From contig NZ_JACHOP010000009.1 in NCBI RefSeq assembly GCF_014199935.1, positions 106,749 through 170,748 of the forward strand: a stretch of DNA of 64,000 nucleotides. The letters are read 5' to 3'. Numbering within the stretch: position 1 is the stretch's first letter; every line of letters starts with the position of its first letter. Below, one piece after another: positions 37,620 to 47,176 of this stretch. Under the pieces are notes generated by a model, which was given only the letters and a program-made list of their open reading frames with translations, searched no databases and was not told the DNA's origin. Origin of the DNA: Methylorubrum rhodinum (GTDB lineage Bacteria > Pseudomonadota > Alphaproteobacteria > Rhizobiales > Beijerinckiaceae). A program made the translations under genes and the position numbers.

Positions 37620-39149
37620 TCAGCGGAAATCCCGCAGGGCCCAGGCGCCGGCCGGCCGCGACGGCGGCTCCGTCGGCGACGGACGGGCGGCGTCCGCCTC
37701 GGACTCCCGGTCGGTCTCCGCACGCGCCTCGCCGCGCAGCACGCCGAGAAGGATCGCGAGGAGGAGGCCGAGAACGCCGCCGATGATCGTCCCGAGGGCG
37801 AGGATGACGGCCTTGCTCAGGTTGGTCGACTGGTCCGGCGGGATCGCCGCGCTGATGGCGCGGATGTTGTTGAGGTCGACTTGGGTCTGCTCGGTCAGCT
37901 CGCGGGAGCGCACGAGGTATTGCGAGAACAGCGTGCGGCGCGCCTCGGCCTCGCGCTCCAGTTCGCGCAGCTCGGTCAGCGCCCGACTGTCGGCGAAGGA
38001 GGCGCGCGACATCGACTCGACGGTGCGGCGCAGCTCCTCCTCGGTCTGCTTGGCGCGGCGATAGTCGTTGCGGGCGGCGTCGCCGATCCGGCGCAGCTCC
38101 TGATCGAGCTGCTCCTGGAGGGCGTCGATCTCGCGGCCGGCGGAGGCGAGGTCGGGATGGCGCGGCCCGAGCACGTTGGCGAGGTTGGCCCGGCGGCGGC
38201 GCGTCTCGGCGATCTGGCCGCGCAGCTGCATCACGGCCTGCGACTGCACCGCCTCGCTCAGGCCGTCGAGCTTGCCGTTGAGCGCGCTCGCCTGCTCCAT
38301 CCGGGCCTGCGCCTCGGTCGAGCGGGCCCGCGCCGTGACGAGCTGGGCGTTGAGGTCGCGCAGGCGCCGGTCGCGGGTGAGCGTGCCGTCGGCACTGACG
38401 AGGTCGTGCGCGCTCTTGAAGGTCTCGACCTTGTCCTCGGCCTTGCGCACGGCGGCGCGCAGCTCCGCGAGCCTGTCGTCGAGGGAGGCGCCGGAGCGGC
38501 GGGCGAGGTCGGCGCGGGTCTTGTTCGCCTGCTCGGTGTAGATCGCGACGAGGTCGTTGGCGATCCGGGCCGACTTGTCGGGGTCGCGGGTGGCGACCGT
38601 CACCTCGATGACGAAGCTGCGCTCGGCGCGGCGCACCGCGATCTTGCGCTCCAGGGCCTGGAGCGCGGACCGCTGCGGGTCCGGTGCGCGGGCCGAGGCG
38701 GCGCCGAAGAGATCGGCGATCGCGGTGCGCGCCCGGCGCAGCAGGCCGGGCGGGTTGCCGACGAATTCGGGGTCCCGATCGAGGCGCTCGCGGGTGATCA
38801 GGGCGTCGAGCACCGCGCTGGAGCGCAGCACCCGCATCTCGTTCTCGACCGTGGCGACCTGGGCGTCGGCGTTGTCGACGTTGGGCGTCACCTCCCGCTC
38901 GACGACGCGCAGGCCGCGCGGATCGATGATGACCTGGGCGGTGGCGACGTAGCGCGGCTCCATCGTCGCGACGAACAGGCCGGCGCCGAGCAGGCCGAGG
39001 ACGAGGGCGAGGCCGACGAGCCAGCGCCGCCGCCCGATCATCCCGATCACCTGCCGCGGGCTGACGGAGCGCGACCGCCCGGCGGCCTCGTCGCGCCAGT
39101 CGAAGGAGGAGAGCGGCACGGCTCCGCGCATGCTGAGGTGGCTCGTCAT
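37620..39149 (-). CDS. Polysaccharide chain-length determinant (GumC/Wzz type)
   Basis: A 509-residue inner-membrane polysaccharide co-polymerase. A first membrane helix (about residues 44-62) is followed by the Wzz segment with PRYVATAQVIIDPRGL, a long periplasmic coiled coil (about 190-410) and a second membrane helix preceded by a proline-rich segment (about 445-470). No Walker motifs or tyrosine-rich tail follow, so it lacks a fused BY-kinase; any kinase is elsewhere. It regulates polymer length and export with the Wzy-like protein downstream. Confidence 0.85.
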   Translation of the reverse strand: MTSHLSMRGAVPLSSFDWRDEAAGRSRSVSPRQVIGMIGRRRWLVGLALVLGLLGAGLFVATMEPRYVATAQVIIDPRGLRVVEREVTPNVDNADAQVATVENEMRVLRSSAVLDALITRERLDRDPEFVGNPPGLLRRARTAIADLFGAASARAPDPQRSALQALERKIAVRRAERSFVIEVTVATRDPDKSARIANDLVAIYTEQANKTRADLARRSGASLDDRLAELRAAVRKAEDKVETFKSAHDLVSADGTLTRDRRLRDLNAQLVTARARSTEAQARMEQASALNGKLDGLSEAVQSQAVMQLRGQIAETRRRRANLANVLGPRHPDLASAGREIDALQEQLDQELRRIGDAARNDYRRAKQTEEELRRTVESMSRASFADSRALTELRELEREAEARRTLFSQYLVRSRELTEQTQVDLNNIRAISAAIPPDQSTNLSKAVILALGTIIGGVLGLLLAILLGVLRGEARAETDRESEADAARPSPTEPPSRPAGAWALRDFR

Positions 39150-39422
39150 TCCACAAAACCGGCCCTGAGTCCGGTTCCTCTCGTCTCGGCGGCCTCGCGA
39201 CCGCCCATCCGCTCCGCCCGGGACGGGCCCGGACGTTGGACGGAGGGAGTGCAAGGGCGCTGCCGCGCGGGGTGTGTCGCGGAGGGACAGGAATCGGGGT
39301 GGCGGAGGGTTGGGCTGAGGGAGTCGGGGGCCGTTGCGGGCCTCGCCGAACTGGGCTGTGCCGATCCGGGAGAATAGGCGGGGTTACGCCTCGATCATGC
39401 TCGACGTCGCGAGGATGAAGCG

Positions 39423-39536
39423 CCTCTCCTCCCCCTTGCGGGGAGGAGGGAGGAGGTGGGGGTCGGGCAGAAGGCACCGGAGCGGTTCCTCCTGAACCAC
39501 CCCCACCCCTGACCCCTCCCCGCAAGGGGGAGGGGA
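39423..39536. repeat. Family A palindromic intergenic repeat, copy 2
   Basis: A ~114-bp imperfect palindrome, same family and same internal orientation as the copy at 58638-58750 (both have GGGTCGGGCAGAAGGCACCG inside the left half). It sits in the 394-bp gap between the beta-helix gene's end and the chain-length gene. The rest of that gap (39150-39422) shows nothing clear beyond a likely promoter for the chain-length gene. Confidence 0.85.
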
Positions 39537-39543
39537 ATCCGCC

Positions 39544-41544
39544 TCAGCGCCGCGGGCTCGGCGCCATCGGCAGCCCCGAGCGCAGCATCCGCGCCGTGTC
39601 GAGGCGAAAGTTCCCGCCCTGGACCGGCGGGGCCGCGAAGGCGGCCGGGTCCGAGCCGCCGGCGAGCGGTCGCGTCCGCGCCGCCTCGACATTGCGGGCG
39701 ACGATCTGGTCCCCCGGGCGCGCGGGCGGCTCGTAGCGGAACGGCGCGCTCCACCAGAACACGTTGTCGGTCAGCCGATTGTCCCGCGCCGAGCCGGGCT
39801 CGCGGGCCAGGATGGCGGCGAGCGGCGGGTAGCGGCGGCGCCACAGGGCGGAGCCTGTCGGCATCGCGGCAAGCGCCGTGCGGATCTCCGAGGTCGAATC
39901 GGCGACGGAGGGGGCGGCCCAGTTCAGGCCCCGCGCATCGACGTGGATCGCCGGGCTCGCATCCGCGAAGACGTTGCCGGACACCACGTTGTCGCGCCCG
40001 CCGCCGATGAAGACCGGCTGGTCGACCCGCAGGAACAGGTTGCCCTCGACGGTGAGGCCGCTCGCCATGTCGTCGAGATAGACGCCCTTGACCTCCAAGC
40101 CCGGCTTCGTCCGGATGTCGTGCAGGAAGTTGCCGCGGATCACAGAGCCCCGCGCGGTCCAGTCCCGGCCCGCATAGATCGCGCCGGAATCGGTGGCGCC
40201 GTCGAGCAGCCGCGTAATCTCGTTGTCGGCCACGAGATGGTCGTTGCCGCGCAGGTACACCGCGTAGTCGACCGCATCGTGGAAGTAGTTGCCGACGACC
40301 CGGTTGCCGACGCCGTCGACCTCGACCGCCGGGCTCTGGGTCCACGACAGGCGGGCATGCCGGGTCAGGCGCGTGTCCTTCAGGACGAGGCCGCCGGGGG
40401 TCAGGCTCGGCCGGTCGCCGGCCACGAGCCGCACCGCGCCGAAGCCGGTATCCGCGATGGCGCAGGCCTCCAGGCCGCCGCCCTGCACGCCTTCGAACAC
40501 GGCCGCGCGCAGACCCGACCAGCCGAGCGCGCTGTTGCGCACGAGGATGTCGCCGCCGCCGCGCGCCGCCAGCAGGTCGCCGCGGGTCCGCTCCAGCCGC
40601 AGCGACTCGATGCGGACATGCGAGGCGCCCTCCAGGCTGATCAGCGTGTCGGAGACCGACACCTCGACAGCGCCGGCCCCGTCGCGCGGCCAGACCAGCA
40701 GGAGATTGCGCTTGGCGTCCCGCCACCACTCGCCGGGCGTGTCGAGTTCCGCGAGCGCGTGGACGATGCGGGCGCGGGCGATCGGGCGGATGCCCTCGTA
40801 GGGCTTCGCGCCGAGCCGCACCAGCGCCGGGCCGGTCGACGGCACCTCGGCGGGAATCGTCTCGAACAGCCAGCCCCAGCTCCAGTAGCCCTCGACCCAG
40901 AGATCGGCCTCGCCGCGCCACGCCTCGGACTTGGCCTCGGACTTGGCTCCCTCCTTGGCTCCCTCCTTGGCGCCTTCGAGCCGGATGCTCGGGCGGGCCG
41001 CCTCGGGCCCGGCGGTGACGCGGGCGAAACCGTCGTTGGGCCAGCGCGCCGGCGCCAGCGCGCCGCGCGCGTCGAAGACCTCGAAGGTGAGCGGCGGCGG
41101 CGGCGGCCCGAGCAGGCGCGGCGGGCGGATGCGCGGGCGCGCGGACAGGCTCTCGGGCAGCCGGAACGCCTTCACCCGGCCCCGCGCGGCGGCCGGAAGG
41201 CGCGCGGCCAGGTCCCTGGGCAGCGCCACGGCCTCGACCGGAACGCTGCCGACCACGCGGGTCGTGCCGTCCGCGCCCCCCCGGATCACCAGGGGCGCGC
41301 CCTCTCGGCCGCCATGCTCGGGACCGATGCGGGCGTAGCGGGCGAGCCGGTGCAGCCCGGAGGACAGCTCGATCGCGACCGGTCGTCCCGGATCGCGGGC
41401 GCGCAGGGAAGCGGCCTCGTCGAGCGCCCGATGCAGGTCCATCGGCGGCCGCACGCGGATCACGCGCTCCGTCCCCGCGGCGGAGGCCGGCGCGCAGAGC
41501 AGGGCGAAGCCGAGCATCGGCAGCGCGAGGCCTCGCATCGTCAT
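39544..41544 (-). CDS. Secreted right-handed beta-helix protein
   Basis: A 666-residue exported protein with a signal peptide (about residues 1-23, ending ASA). The C-terminal half has repeated parallel beta-helix coils with asparagine ladders (for example VRNSALGWSG, VVGNYFHDAVDY and VIRGNFLHDI), as in polysaccharide lyases and epimerases. A charged tandem repeat (EGAK/SEAK units from four 12-bp repeats at 40922-40969) loops out near residue 200. It starts 7 bp after the glycosyltransferase gene. It probably degrades or edits the exopolysaccharide; no catalytic residue can be assigned. Confidence 0.82.
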   Translation of the reverse strand: MTMRGLALPMLGFALLCAPASAAGTERVIRVRPPMDLHRALDEAASLRARDPGRPVAIELSSGLHRLARYARIGPEHGGREGAPLVIRGGADGTTRVVGSVPVEAVALPRDLAARLPAAARGRVKAFRLPESLSARPRIRPPRLLGPPPPPLTFEVFDARGALAPARWPNDGFARVTAGPEAARPSIRLEGAKEGAKEGAKSEAKSEAWRGEADLWVEGYWSWGWLFETIPAEVPSTGPALVRLGAKPYEGIRPIARARIVHALAELDTPGEWWRDAKRNLLLVWPRDGAGAVEVSVSDTLISLEGASHVRIESLRLERTRGDLLAARGGGDILVRNSALGWSGLRAAVFEGVQGGGLEACAIADTGFGAVRLVAGDRPSLTPGGLVLKDTRLTRHARLSWTQSPAVEVDGVGNRVVGNYFHDAVDYAVYLRGNDHLVADNEITRLLDGATDSGAIYAGRDWTARGSVIRGNFLHDIRTKPGLEVKGVYLDDMASGLTVEGNLFLRVDQPVFIGGGRDNVVSGNVFADASPAIHVDARGLNWAAPSVADSTSEIRTALAAMPTGSALWRRRYPPLAAILAREPGSARDNRLTDNVFWWSAPFRYEPPARPGDQIVARNVEAARTRPLAGGSDPAAFAAPPVQGGNFRLDTARMLRSGLPMAPSPRR

Positions 41545-41551
41545 GGCCTTC

Positions 41552-42706
41552 TCATGGATTGGCCGCGAGGATCGACCGCAAACCGTCGAGATAGCCGCGC
41601 ACCGCCGCCTCCGGCGTGTAGTCCGTGAGCGCCCGGGACGCGGCCTCGCGCAGGGCGCGGCGGCGGGGCACGTCGTCGAGCAGGTCGAGCGTCGCGGCGA
41701 TCCAAGACTCGGCGTCGAGGTCGTGCACCGCGCCGCAGCCCGCGACAGCGACGAGGTCGCGGGCGATGCCGGAATGGGGCGAGGCCAGGACCGGGGTCCC
41801 GCTCTGGAGCGCCTCGTGCACGACGACGCCCCAGACGTCGCCCCGGCTCGGGAACAGGAACAGGCGCGCCGAGGCGTAGACCGCCGGCAGCGCGCCCTGC
41901 GTCAGGTAGCCGTCGAACCGCGCCGCGATGCCGGCTTGCGCGAAGCGCGCCTCCATCTCGTCCCGCAGCGGCCCGTCGCCCGCGACCCGCACGGACAGGC
42001 GCCGCCCCCGCGCGGCGCAGCCGAGCACGACGTCGGTGAAGAAACGCGCCCCCTTCACCTCCTCGTTGAGGATGCCGCAGAACAGGACATCGTAGGGCCG
42101 CTCGGCATCCGGCGGCGGCGGCCCCGCGGGCGACCAAGCCGGAAACAGCGGGCTCGTCGCGAAGCGCTCCGGCGCGATCCCGTAGAGGGCGAGCAGCCGG
42201 GCGCTGCCCGCGCTCGGGCCGATGCCGGCATGCGCGCCCGAGACGATGGCCCGGCGCAGCCAGCGATGCGGCGCGGAGCGCTGCCCCGGATCGGTCTCCG
42301 GCACCCCGTCGGTGCGGATCAGGTAGGGGATGCGCGCGAGCCGGGCGTAGCCGGAGGCCATCAGCATCGTCGGCGAGAAGTCGTTGAGCACGATCGCCGC
42401 GGGCTTCAGGGCGGCCAGCCGCGTCACGACCGCGGGATTGACGTAGAGGTTGCGCACCGCGTCCCGGTGCCAGCGCAGGCCCGGCAGCACCGCGTGCCGG
42501 AACAGGCGCGGCGCCTCCACGACCCATTGCCGGGCGGCCTCCCGCGGCGTGCAGGACAGGACGTGGAGCGGCCGGTCGAGCCGCTCGGCCAGCCGCTCGT
42601 AGAGAACGTGGGTGTAGGGCGCGAGCGCCCCCGTCACGACGACGACCGGACGCCGCTCGGACATGTCCGCCCGGGAAACCGTCGGCACGCGCTCAGGCCG
42701 TCCCAT
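41552..42706 (-). CDS. Glycosyltransferase family 4-type
   Basis: A 384-residue GT-B glycosyltransferase. The C-terminal Rossmann domain contains VRVAGDGPLRDEM, the sugar-nucleotide motif with FLFPSRGDVWGVVVHEALQSGTPVLAS (E-x7-E-like region, about residues 285-310). ATG 42706 has an AGGAGG site seven bases upstream and overlaps the end of the deacetylase gene by 14 bases. It adds a sugar to the growing exopolysaccharide repeat at the cytoplasmic membrane; the sugar is unknown. Confidence 0.85.
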   Translation of the reverse strand: MGRPERVPTVSRADMSERRPVVVVTGALAPYTHVLYERLAERLDRPLHVLSCTPREAARQWVVEAPRLFRHAVLPGLRWHRDAVRNLYVNPAVVTRLAALKPAAIVLNDFSPTMLMASGYARLARIPYLIRTDGVPETDPGQRSAPHRWLRRAIVSGAHAGIGPSAGSARLLALYGIAPERFATSPLFPAWSPAGPPPPDAERPYDVLFCGILNEEVKGARFFTDVVLGCAARGRRLSVRVAGDGPLRDEMEARFAQAGIAARFDGYLTQGALPAVYASARLFLFPSRGDVWGVVVHEALQSGTPVLASPHSGIARDLVAVAGCGAVHDLDAESWIAATLDLLDDVPRRRALREAASRALTDYTPEAAVRGYLDGLRSILAANP

Positions 42707-43490
42707 CGCTGCGCCTCCTGAGCCGCGATCCCCCGAGCAAGGCCTCGAACTCGAAGGCCGACCAGTGCGGCTCGACCACGTGGCGCGGCATCAGGAAGGC
42801 GTCTTCGGCGCGGCTCGTATGACCGCGGCGGGTGGTGAAGAAGGTGCGATAGCCCGCCTCCCGGGCGAGCGCCGGATCGCGGACGGGGTCGAAATCGTGG
42901 ACGGCCACGCCCCAGGGACAGGCGAAGTGATCGACCGGCCGGCCGGCGAGCGCCGCGAGGTCGCGGCGCGAGCGGGTGAATTCCGAGACGATCTCGTCCC
43001 GGGCGAGGCCGCTCAGCCGCAGGTGACGCGCCCCGTGGGAGCCGATCTGCAGCCCCGCCGCGAGCCACGCCGCCACGTCGGCGCGGTCCATGTAGCGGCG
43101 CTCGCCCGGGGCCTGGGGCGGCGCGTCGAGCCAGTCACTGACGAGGAAGACGATGGCCGGCAGCCCGAGGCTGGTCAGGACCGGCATCGCCACGTCGCGG
43201 TTGTCGGCGTAGCCGTCGTCGAAGCTGATCAGGAAGGCGCGGTCCCGCGCCGGCCAGCCCGCGGCGAGCCGCTCATAGGCGGTGTCGGCGTCGATGAAGT
43301 CGCCGTGGCGGCCGAGATGGCGGAGCTGGTCGGCGAAGCGTTCCTGGAGCGCCTCCGGCACCTGATGGTAGCAGAGCGTGTACAGGCCCGGCTCCGCGCA
43401 GGCGAGCGAGCGCAGCAGCGAGCCGCCCCGTAGGGTCAGCTCACGCAGGACCGGAGTGTCGCGCAACGCGGTCTTGACCCAATGATACAT
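42693..43490 (-). CDS. Polysaccharide deacetylase (NodB homology)
   Basis: A 265-residue carbohydrate esterase family 4 protein. The NodB domain has the metal-binding aspartates D91 and D92 in ISFDDGYADN and the H152/H156 pair in GSHGARHL. It removes N- or O-acetyl groups from a polysaccharide. There is no signal peptide, so it may act on lipid-linked intermediates in the cytoplasm or be anchored by its hydrophobic N-terminus. ATG 43490 with a GAGG site is chosen; it starts the operon with the glycosyltransferase and beta-helix genes. Confidence 0.87.
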   Translation of the reverse strand: MYHWVKTALRDTPVLRELTLRGGSLLRSLACAEPGLYTLCYHQVPEALQERFADQLRHLGRHGDFIDADTAYERLAAGWPARDRAFLISFDDGYADNRDVAMPVLTSLGLPAIVFLVSDWLDAPPQAPGERRYMDRADVAAWLAAGLQIGSHGARHLRLSGLARDEIVSEFTRSRRDLAALAGRPVDHFACPWGVAVHDFDPVRDPALAREAGYRTFFTTRRGHTSRAEDAFLMPRHVVEPHWSAFEFEALLGGSRLRRRSDGTA

Positions 43491-43849
43491 GCCCACCTCG
43501 TCGTACCATCTCCCTTACATTGTTTCGGTTCATTTCTGTAGTCCGCCAGAATCGACTTTGATGGACGGTGGTTAATTCTGAAATAAGGCCCTGCATTGCG
43601 CGATGCGGATGCGGATTACTGGTTCGGCTGGCCCGTGGCTTGCGCCCGATCGGCCACGTGCGCAGCATCTGTCCCCCGCCGGGACAGGCCAAGAGAAGCG
43701 GTGTTCATGACGGGTCATCTGACGATCTCGACGCCGGGGCCCGCTCCCGGATGGCACAGGCCGGCGCGGCCGCGGGGCACCGCATGGCCACGGGGGGGCA
43801 CGCGGACGACGTTTCTCCTCCCGATCTCGCTTTGAGCGGACCGCATCCG
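43491..43849. other. 359-bp divergent region, deacetylase operon and flippase
   Basis: No gene is called here. A less GC-rich stretch (about 43500-43590) probably holds the divergent promoters. In-frame sequence upstream of the flippase start (from about 43700) is low in coding character but offers alternative starts. Confidence 0.45.
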
Positions 43850-45163
43850 ATGCAAGACGCCGCTTCTCCCCCGCTCGCCGAACGCTTGCGCCTGCGCGCG
43901 AAAAAGCTCGTCCGCCGTCCGCCCGCCGCCCTGGTCTCGCTGGCCGATCAGGGCGTCGTCAGCGGCTTCGGCTTCGTCAGCGGCATCGCCGCCGCGCGCC
44001 TGCTCGGCATCGTCGAGTTCGGCCATTTCGCGATGATCCTCATCGTGATCTCGTTCGCGCAGGGGCTGCACAACGCCCTCATCACCGCGCCGATGATGAC
44101 GCTGGCGGGCGCCCGCGGCTCCATCTCGCGCATCTACGGCGCCAACATCCTGATCGCCGCCTTCCTGCTCTCGGTTCCCGGGGCGGTGTTCGTGGTCTTC
44201 GCCCTGACGCTCAGTGGCCAGATGTCGCCCGCGGCGTTCACCGCCGCCTGCGCCCTGATGCTGGCGCAGAACCTCCAGTTCACCCTGCGCCGCCTCCTGT
44301 TCGCCCGGGGCAAGGGCATGCGGGCGCTCGGCATGGATCTCGCCCGCGCGGCGAGCTTCCCGCTCGCGGCCGGGCTGATCTGGCTCGAACACGGCACGGT
44401 CGGGGTCAACGGCTTCGTCGGGATGCTGGCGCTCACCTCCCTGCTGACCAGCCTGCCGTTCATGATCGCGGTCGGGCGCCCGCTCCTGAGGGATTCGGCC
44501 TCGATCCAGCTCGGGGCGCTGAGCCGGCGCCATACGCCGATCGCCCGCTGGCTCCTGCCGATCGTGTTCGTGACCTTCGCCCAGGAACAGCTCGTTTGGA
44601 TGGTCGCGGGCTCCTCGCTCGGCCTCGACGCCCTCGGGGGTCTGAGGGCGGCGCAGTACCTCGTCGGCACCGTGCTGATCCTGCTCAGCGCGACCGAGAA
44701 CGTCCTGCCGGTCCGGGCCGCCCGCGCCCACGCGGAAGGCGGCGAGGAGGCGTTGCGGCGCTACATGATGACGGCCGGCATCCGCCTCGGCGCGCCGATC
44801 GTGGCGATCCTGGCGCTCCTCGCCGGCCCGTCTGAGCTGTGGCTGACCTTGATCTTCGGCCCGGACTACGCGGCCTATGCCGGCTGCCTGCGCGTCCTCT
44901 CGATCGGCGTGCTGGTGATCCTCGTGCGCGACCTCGTCGGGCATTACTTCCGCGCCAAGCAGAACACCCGGGTGATCTTCGAATCCCTCGGGATCAGCAT
45001 GATGGTCTCGCTCGCCGTGGTCATCCCGCTGATGCAGCATGCCGGCGTGACGGGCGCGGCGGCGGCGGTCACGGCCGGCCACTTCGCCTCGCTCGTCTAT
45101 CTCCTGGCGGCGGCGCGCTGGCAGTCGCGGCCCATGATGGCCTGGCTCGCCCGGGCCCGCTGA
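43850..45163 (+). CDS. Wzx-like polysaccharide flippase
   Basis: A 437-residue membrane protein of the MOP/oligosaccharide-flippase superfamily, with about 12 hydrophobic helices. The N-terminus shows LADQGVVSGFGFVSGIAAARLLG, a typical Wzx-type first helix, followed by paired helices and the C-terminal half beginning near residue 215. It would flip lipid-linked repeat units across the inner membrane for the polymerase of the neighbouring cluster. It is divergent from the deacetylase operon. ATG 43850 is the first Met of strong hydrophobic pattern; upstream in-frame starts exist. Confidence 0.8.
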   Translation: MQDAASPPLAERLRLRAKKLVRRPPAALVSLADQGVVSGFGFVSGIAAARLLGIVEFGHFAMILIVISFAQGLHNALITAPMMTLAGARGSISRIYGANILIAAFLLSVPGAVFVVFALTLSGQMSPAAFTAACALMLAQNLQFTLRRLLFARGKGMRALGMDLARAASFPLAAGLIWLEHGTVGVNGFVGMLALTSLLTSLPFMIAVGRPLLRDSASIQLGALSRRHTPIARWLLPIVFVTFAQEQLVWMVAGSSLGLDALGGLRAAQYLVGTVLILLSATENVLPVRAARAHAEGGEEALRRYMMTAGIRLGAPIVAILALLAGPSELWLTLIFGPDYAAYAGCLRVLSIGVLVILVRDLVGHYFRAKQNTRVIFESLGISMMVSLAVVIPLMQHAGVTGAAAAVTAGHFASLVYLLAAARWQSRPMMAWLARAR

Positions 45164-45464
45164 CGGCAGGAAGCCCCGGAGCCCCCTCCCCCCGCCGTGG
45201 ATGCCGCATCGAGCCTCCACGGCGGGCCTCGTGCCCTGCCGAAGTTCGGCGTCGGGCGGCGGTCGGTGTCGGCGAGTTCGAGGATCGGGAACCGCCGGCG
45301 CTTCAGGGCGCGGTCCGGAGCGACGGCCGGATTCGATCGACAGCCGGTGTGTCGACCGCCCGGGGCCGAAGGTGCCGCACGCGATCTCGCCGCCCCGCCC
45401 CTATCGCGAGATCGATCCCGTTGGCACGATGGCACGTCCGCCCGACGCCCGGAGAGCGCATCGT
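45164..45464. other. 301-bp gap, no gene recognised
   Basis: Between the flippase and the carotenoid oxygenase. An in-frame extension of the oxygenase runs through it from about 45201, but the sequence is arginine-rich and unlike protein. No repeat or RNA is apparent. Confidence 0.4.
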
Positions 45465-46907
45465 ATGTCCAACCCGGTCCGATCGGCCGTCCGCGCCGTG
45501 GCGGAGCGCGGCGTCGCGCTGGTGGCGGCCTGCAACCGGTGGCGTCTGCCGAGGGCCCCGAGTCCGTTCACGGTCGGCATCCACGCGCCGATGCGCGAGG
45601 AGCTGACGCTCACCGACCTGACCGTCACCGGATCGATCCCGGCGGGGCTCGACGGCCGGTATCTCAAGATGGGGGCCAACCCCGTTCGTCCCGCGGCGCG
45701 GGCCCACGAATGGTTCCTCGGCGACGGCATGGTGCACGGTCTGGCGCTGACCGACGGCCGCGCCCGGTGGTACCGCAACCGCTGGATCGGTTCGCGCCTC
45801 GCCGCCGCTGCGCTCGGCCGGCCCGCGGCGCCCGGACCGCGACGGGGCCGCAACGACACCGTCAACACGAACGTCGTCGAGATCGGCGGGCGCGCCTTCG
45901 CCGTGGTGGAGGCCGGCAGCTTCCCCGTCGCGCTGTCCGAGACCCTGGAGGCGCAGAACTACAACCCGTTCGACGGCACGCTGGCCGGGTCCTTCTCGGG
46001 TCACCCGCATCGCGACCCGCTCACGGCCGAGACCCACGCGATCGCCTATGACGGCGCCGTCTGGGACAGCGTCCGTCACGTGGTCCTCTCGCCCGCCGGC
46101 CGCGTCGTGCGCGACGTGGCGATCCCGGTCGAGCACGGCCCCTGCATCCACGATTGCGCGCTGACTGCGCGCTTCGCCATCGTGCTGGACCTGCCGCTGA
46201 CCTTCTCGATGCGGGCCCTGCTCGCGGGCTACCGCCTGCCGTTCCGCTGGAACCCGTCCCACCGCGCCCGCGTGGGCCTGCTCCCGCGGCACGGCACGGC
46301 AGCCGAGATCGCGTGGTGCGACGTGGAGCCGTGCTACGTCTTCCATGTCGCCAACGCCTTCGACGAGGCGGACGGCCGGGTGATCCTCGACGTGATCGCC
46401 TACCCGAGAGTGTTCGCCTCGGCCGGCGGCGGCTTCGACGAACCGGGCCGGCTGGAGCGCTGGACCGCGGACCCGGCGACGCGGCGGGTCGAGCGGCGGG
46501 TGATAGACCCGACGCCGCAGGAGTTTCCCCGCATCGACGAGCGCCGTTTCGGGCAGCGCCACCGCTACGCCTACGCGGTCTCGGTCCCGCCCGACGGCGA
46601 TCCGCAACTCACAGGCGCGACGCAGATCTACAAGCACGATTGCCGGACGGGCGAGCGCCGGGTGCACGATTTCGGCGGCGACCGCGTCCCCGGCGAGTTC
46701 GTGTTCGTGCCCGCCGCCCCCGACGCGGGCGAGGACGAGGGGTGGCTCCTGGGGCTCGTCGTCGACAGGGGAACCGAGACGACGGACTTCGCCATCCTCG
46801 ACGCGCGCGCCTTCGAGGCTCCGCCGGTCGCCACGATCCGGCTGCCGCACCGGATCCCGCCGGGCTTTCACGGCAACTGGTTTCCGACGCGCCGAGAGCC
46901 CGTCTGA
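45465..46907 (+). CDS. Carotenoid cleavage oxygenase family protein
   Basis: A 480-residue member of the RPE65/carotenoid oxygenase family, the common bacterial length. Iron-binding histidines are visible in order near FSGHPHRDP, EHGPCIHD, CYVFHVANAFDE and the C-terminal IPPGFHGNWF. It would cleave a carotenoid, apocarotenoid or stilbene by dioxygenation; the substrate is not readable. Methylobacteria are pink from carotenoids, so an apocarotenoid is reasonable. ATG 45465 has a GGAGAG site upstream. Confidence 0.88.
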   Translation: MSNPVRSAVRAVAERGVALVAACNRWRLPRAPSPFTVGIHAPMREELTLTDLTVTGSIPAGLDGRYLKMGANPVRPAARAHEWFLGDGMVHGLALTDGRARWYRNRWIGSRLAAAALGRPAAPGPRRGRNDTVNTNVVEIGGRAFAVVEAGSFPVALSETLEAQNYNPFDGTLAGSFSGHPHRDPLTAETHAIAYDGAVWDSVRHVVLSPAGRVVRDVAIPVEHGPCIHDCALTARFAIVLDLPLTFSMRALLAGYRLPFRWNPSHRARVGLLPRHGTAAEIAWCDVEPCYVFHVANAFDEADGRVILDVIAYPRVFASAGGGFDEPGRLERWTADPATRRVERRVIDPTPQEFPRIDERRFGQRHRYAYAVSVPPDGDPQLTGATQIYKHDCRTGERRVHDFGGDRVPGEFVFVPAAPDAGEDEGWLLGLVVDRGTETTDFAILDARAFEAPPVATIRLPHRIPPGFHGNWFPTRREPV

Positions 46908-47049
46908 CCTGGGGGTCTCCTCCTATACCAAGCTGCACGGATCAGGACCGATGGGCCTGCTCCATGCGTCCGGCGTACGATCGCCGCCGCGCCGTCGCGC
47001 GGGCCATCGGCGCTGAATCATGGACCTGGCCGATCGGTATCACCCCCTT

Positions 47050-47127
47050 CCATCTCGAGGTGCCGCCAAGCGGTCTCGAAGGAGGGGTCCCATCGTCGCA
47101 CGGCATTCGGAGCCCTTCTTCGAGGGC
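47050..47127. repeat. Degenerate family B repeat
   Basis: A degraded copy of the element at 31786-31917: GAGGTGCCGCCAAGCGG, then TCTCGAAGGAGGG and a later complementary CCCTTCTTCGAGG. It lies between the carotenoid oxygenase and the creatininase-family gene, whose stops converge. Confidence 0.6.
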
Positions 47128-47176
47128 AACGCTCTTTTCGGCCCGCAGCCGGAGGCCCGCCCGTCGGACCTCACCT

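Noticed and set aside
35928..39377. 1149-codon plus-strand open frame
   Set aside because: It runs antisense across the polymerase and chain-length genes, which have clear motifs. No domain is visible in it.
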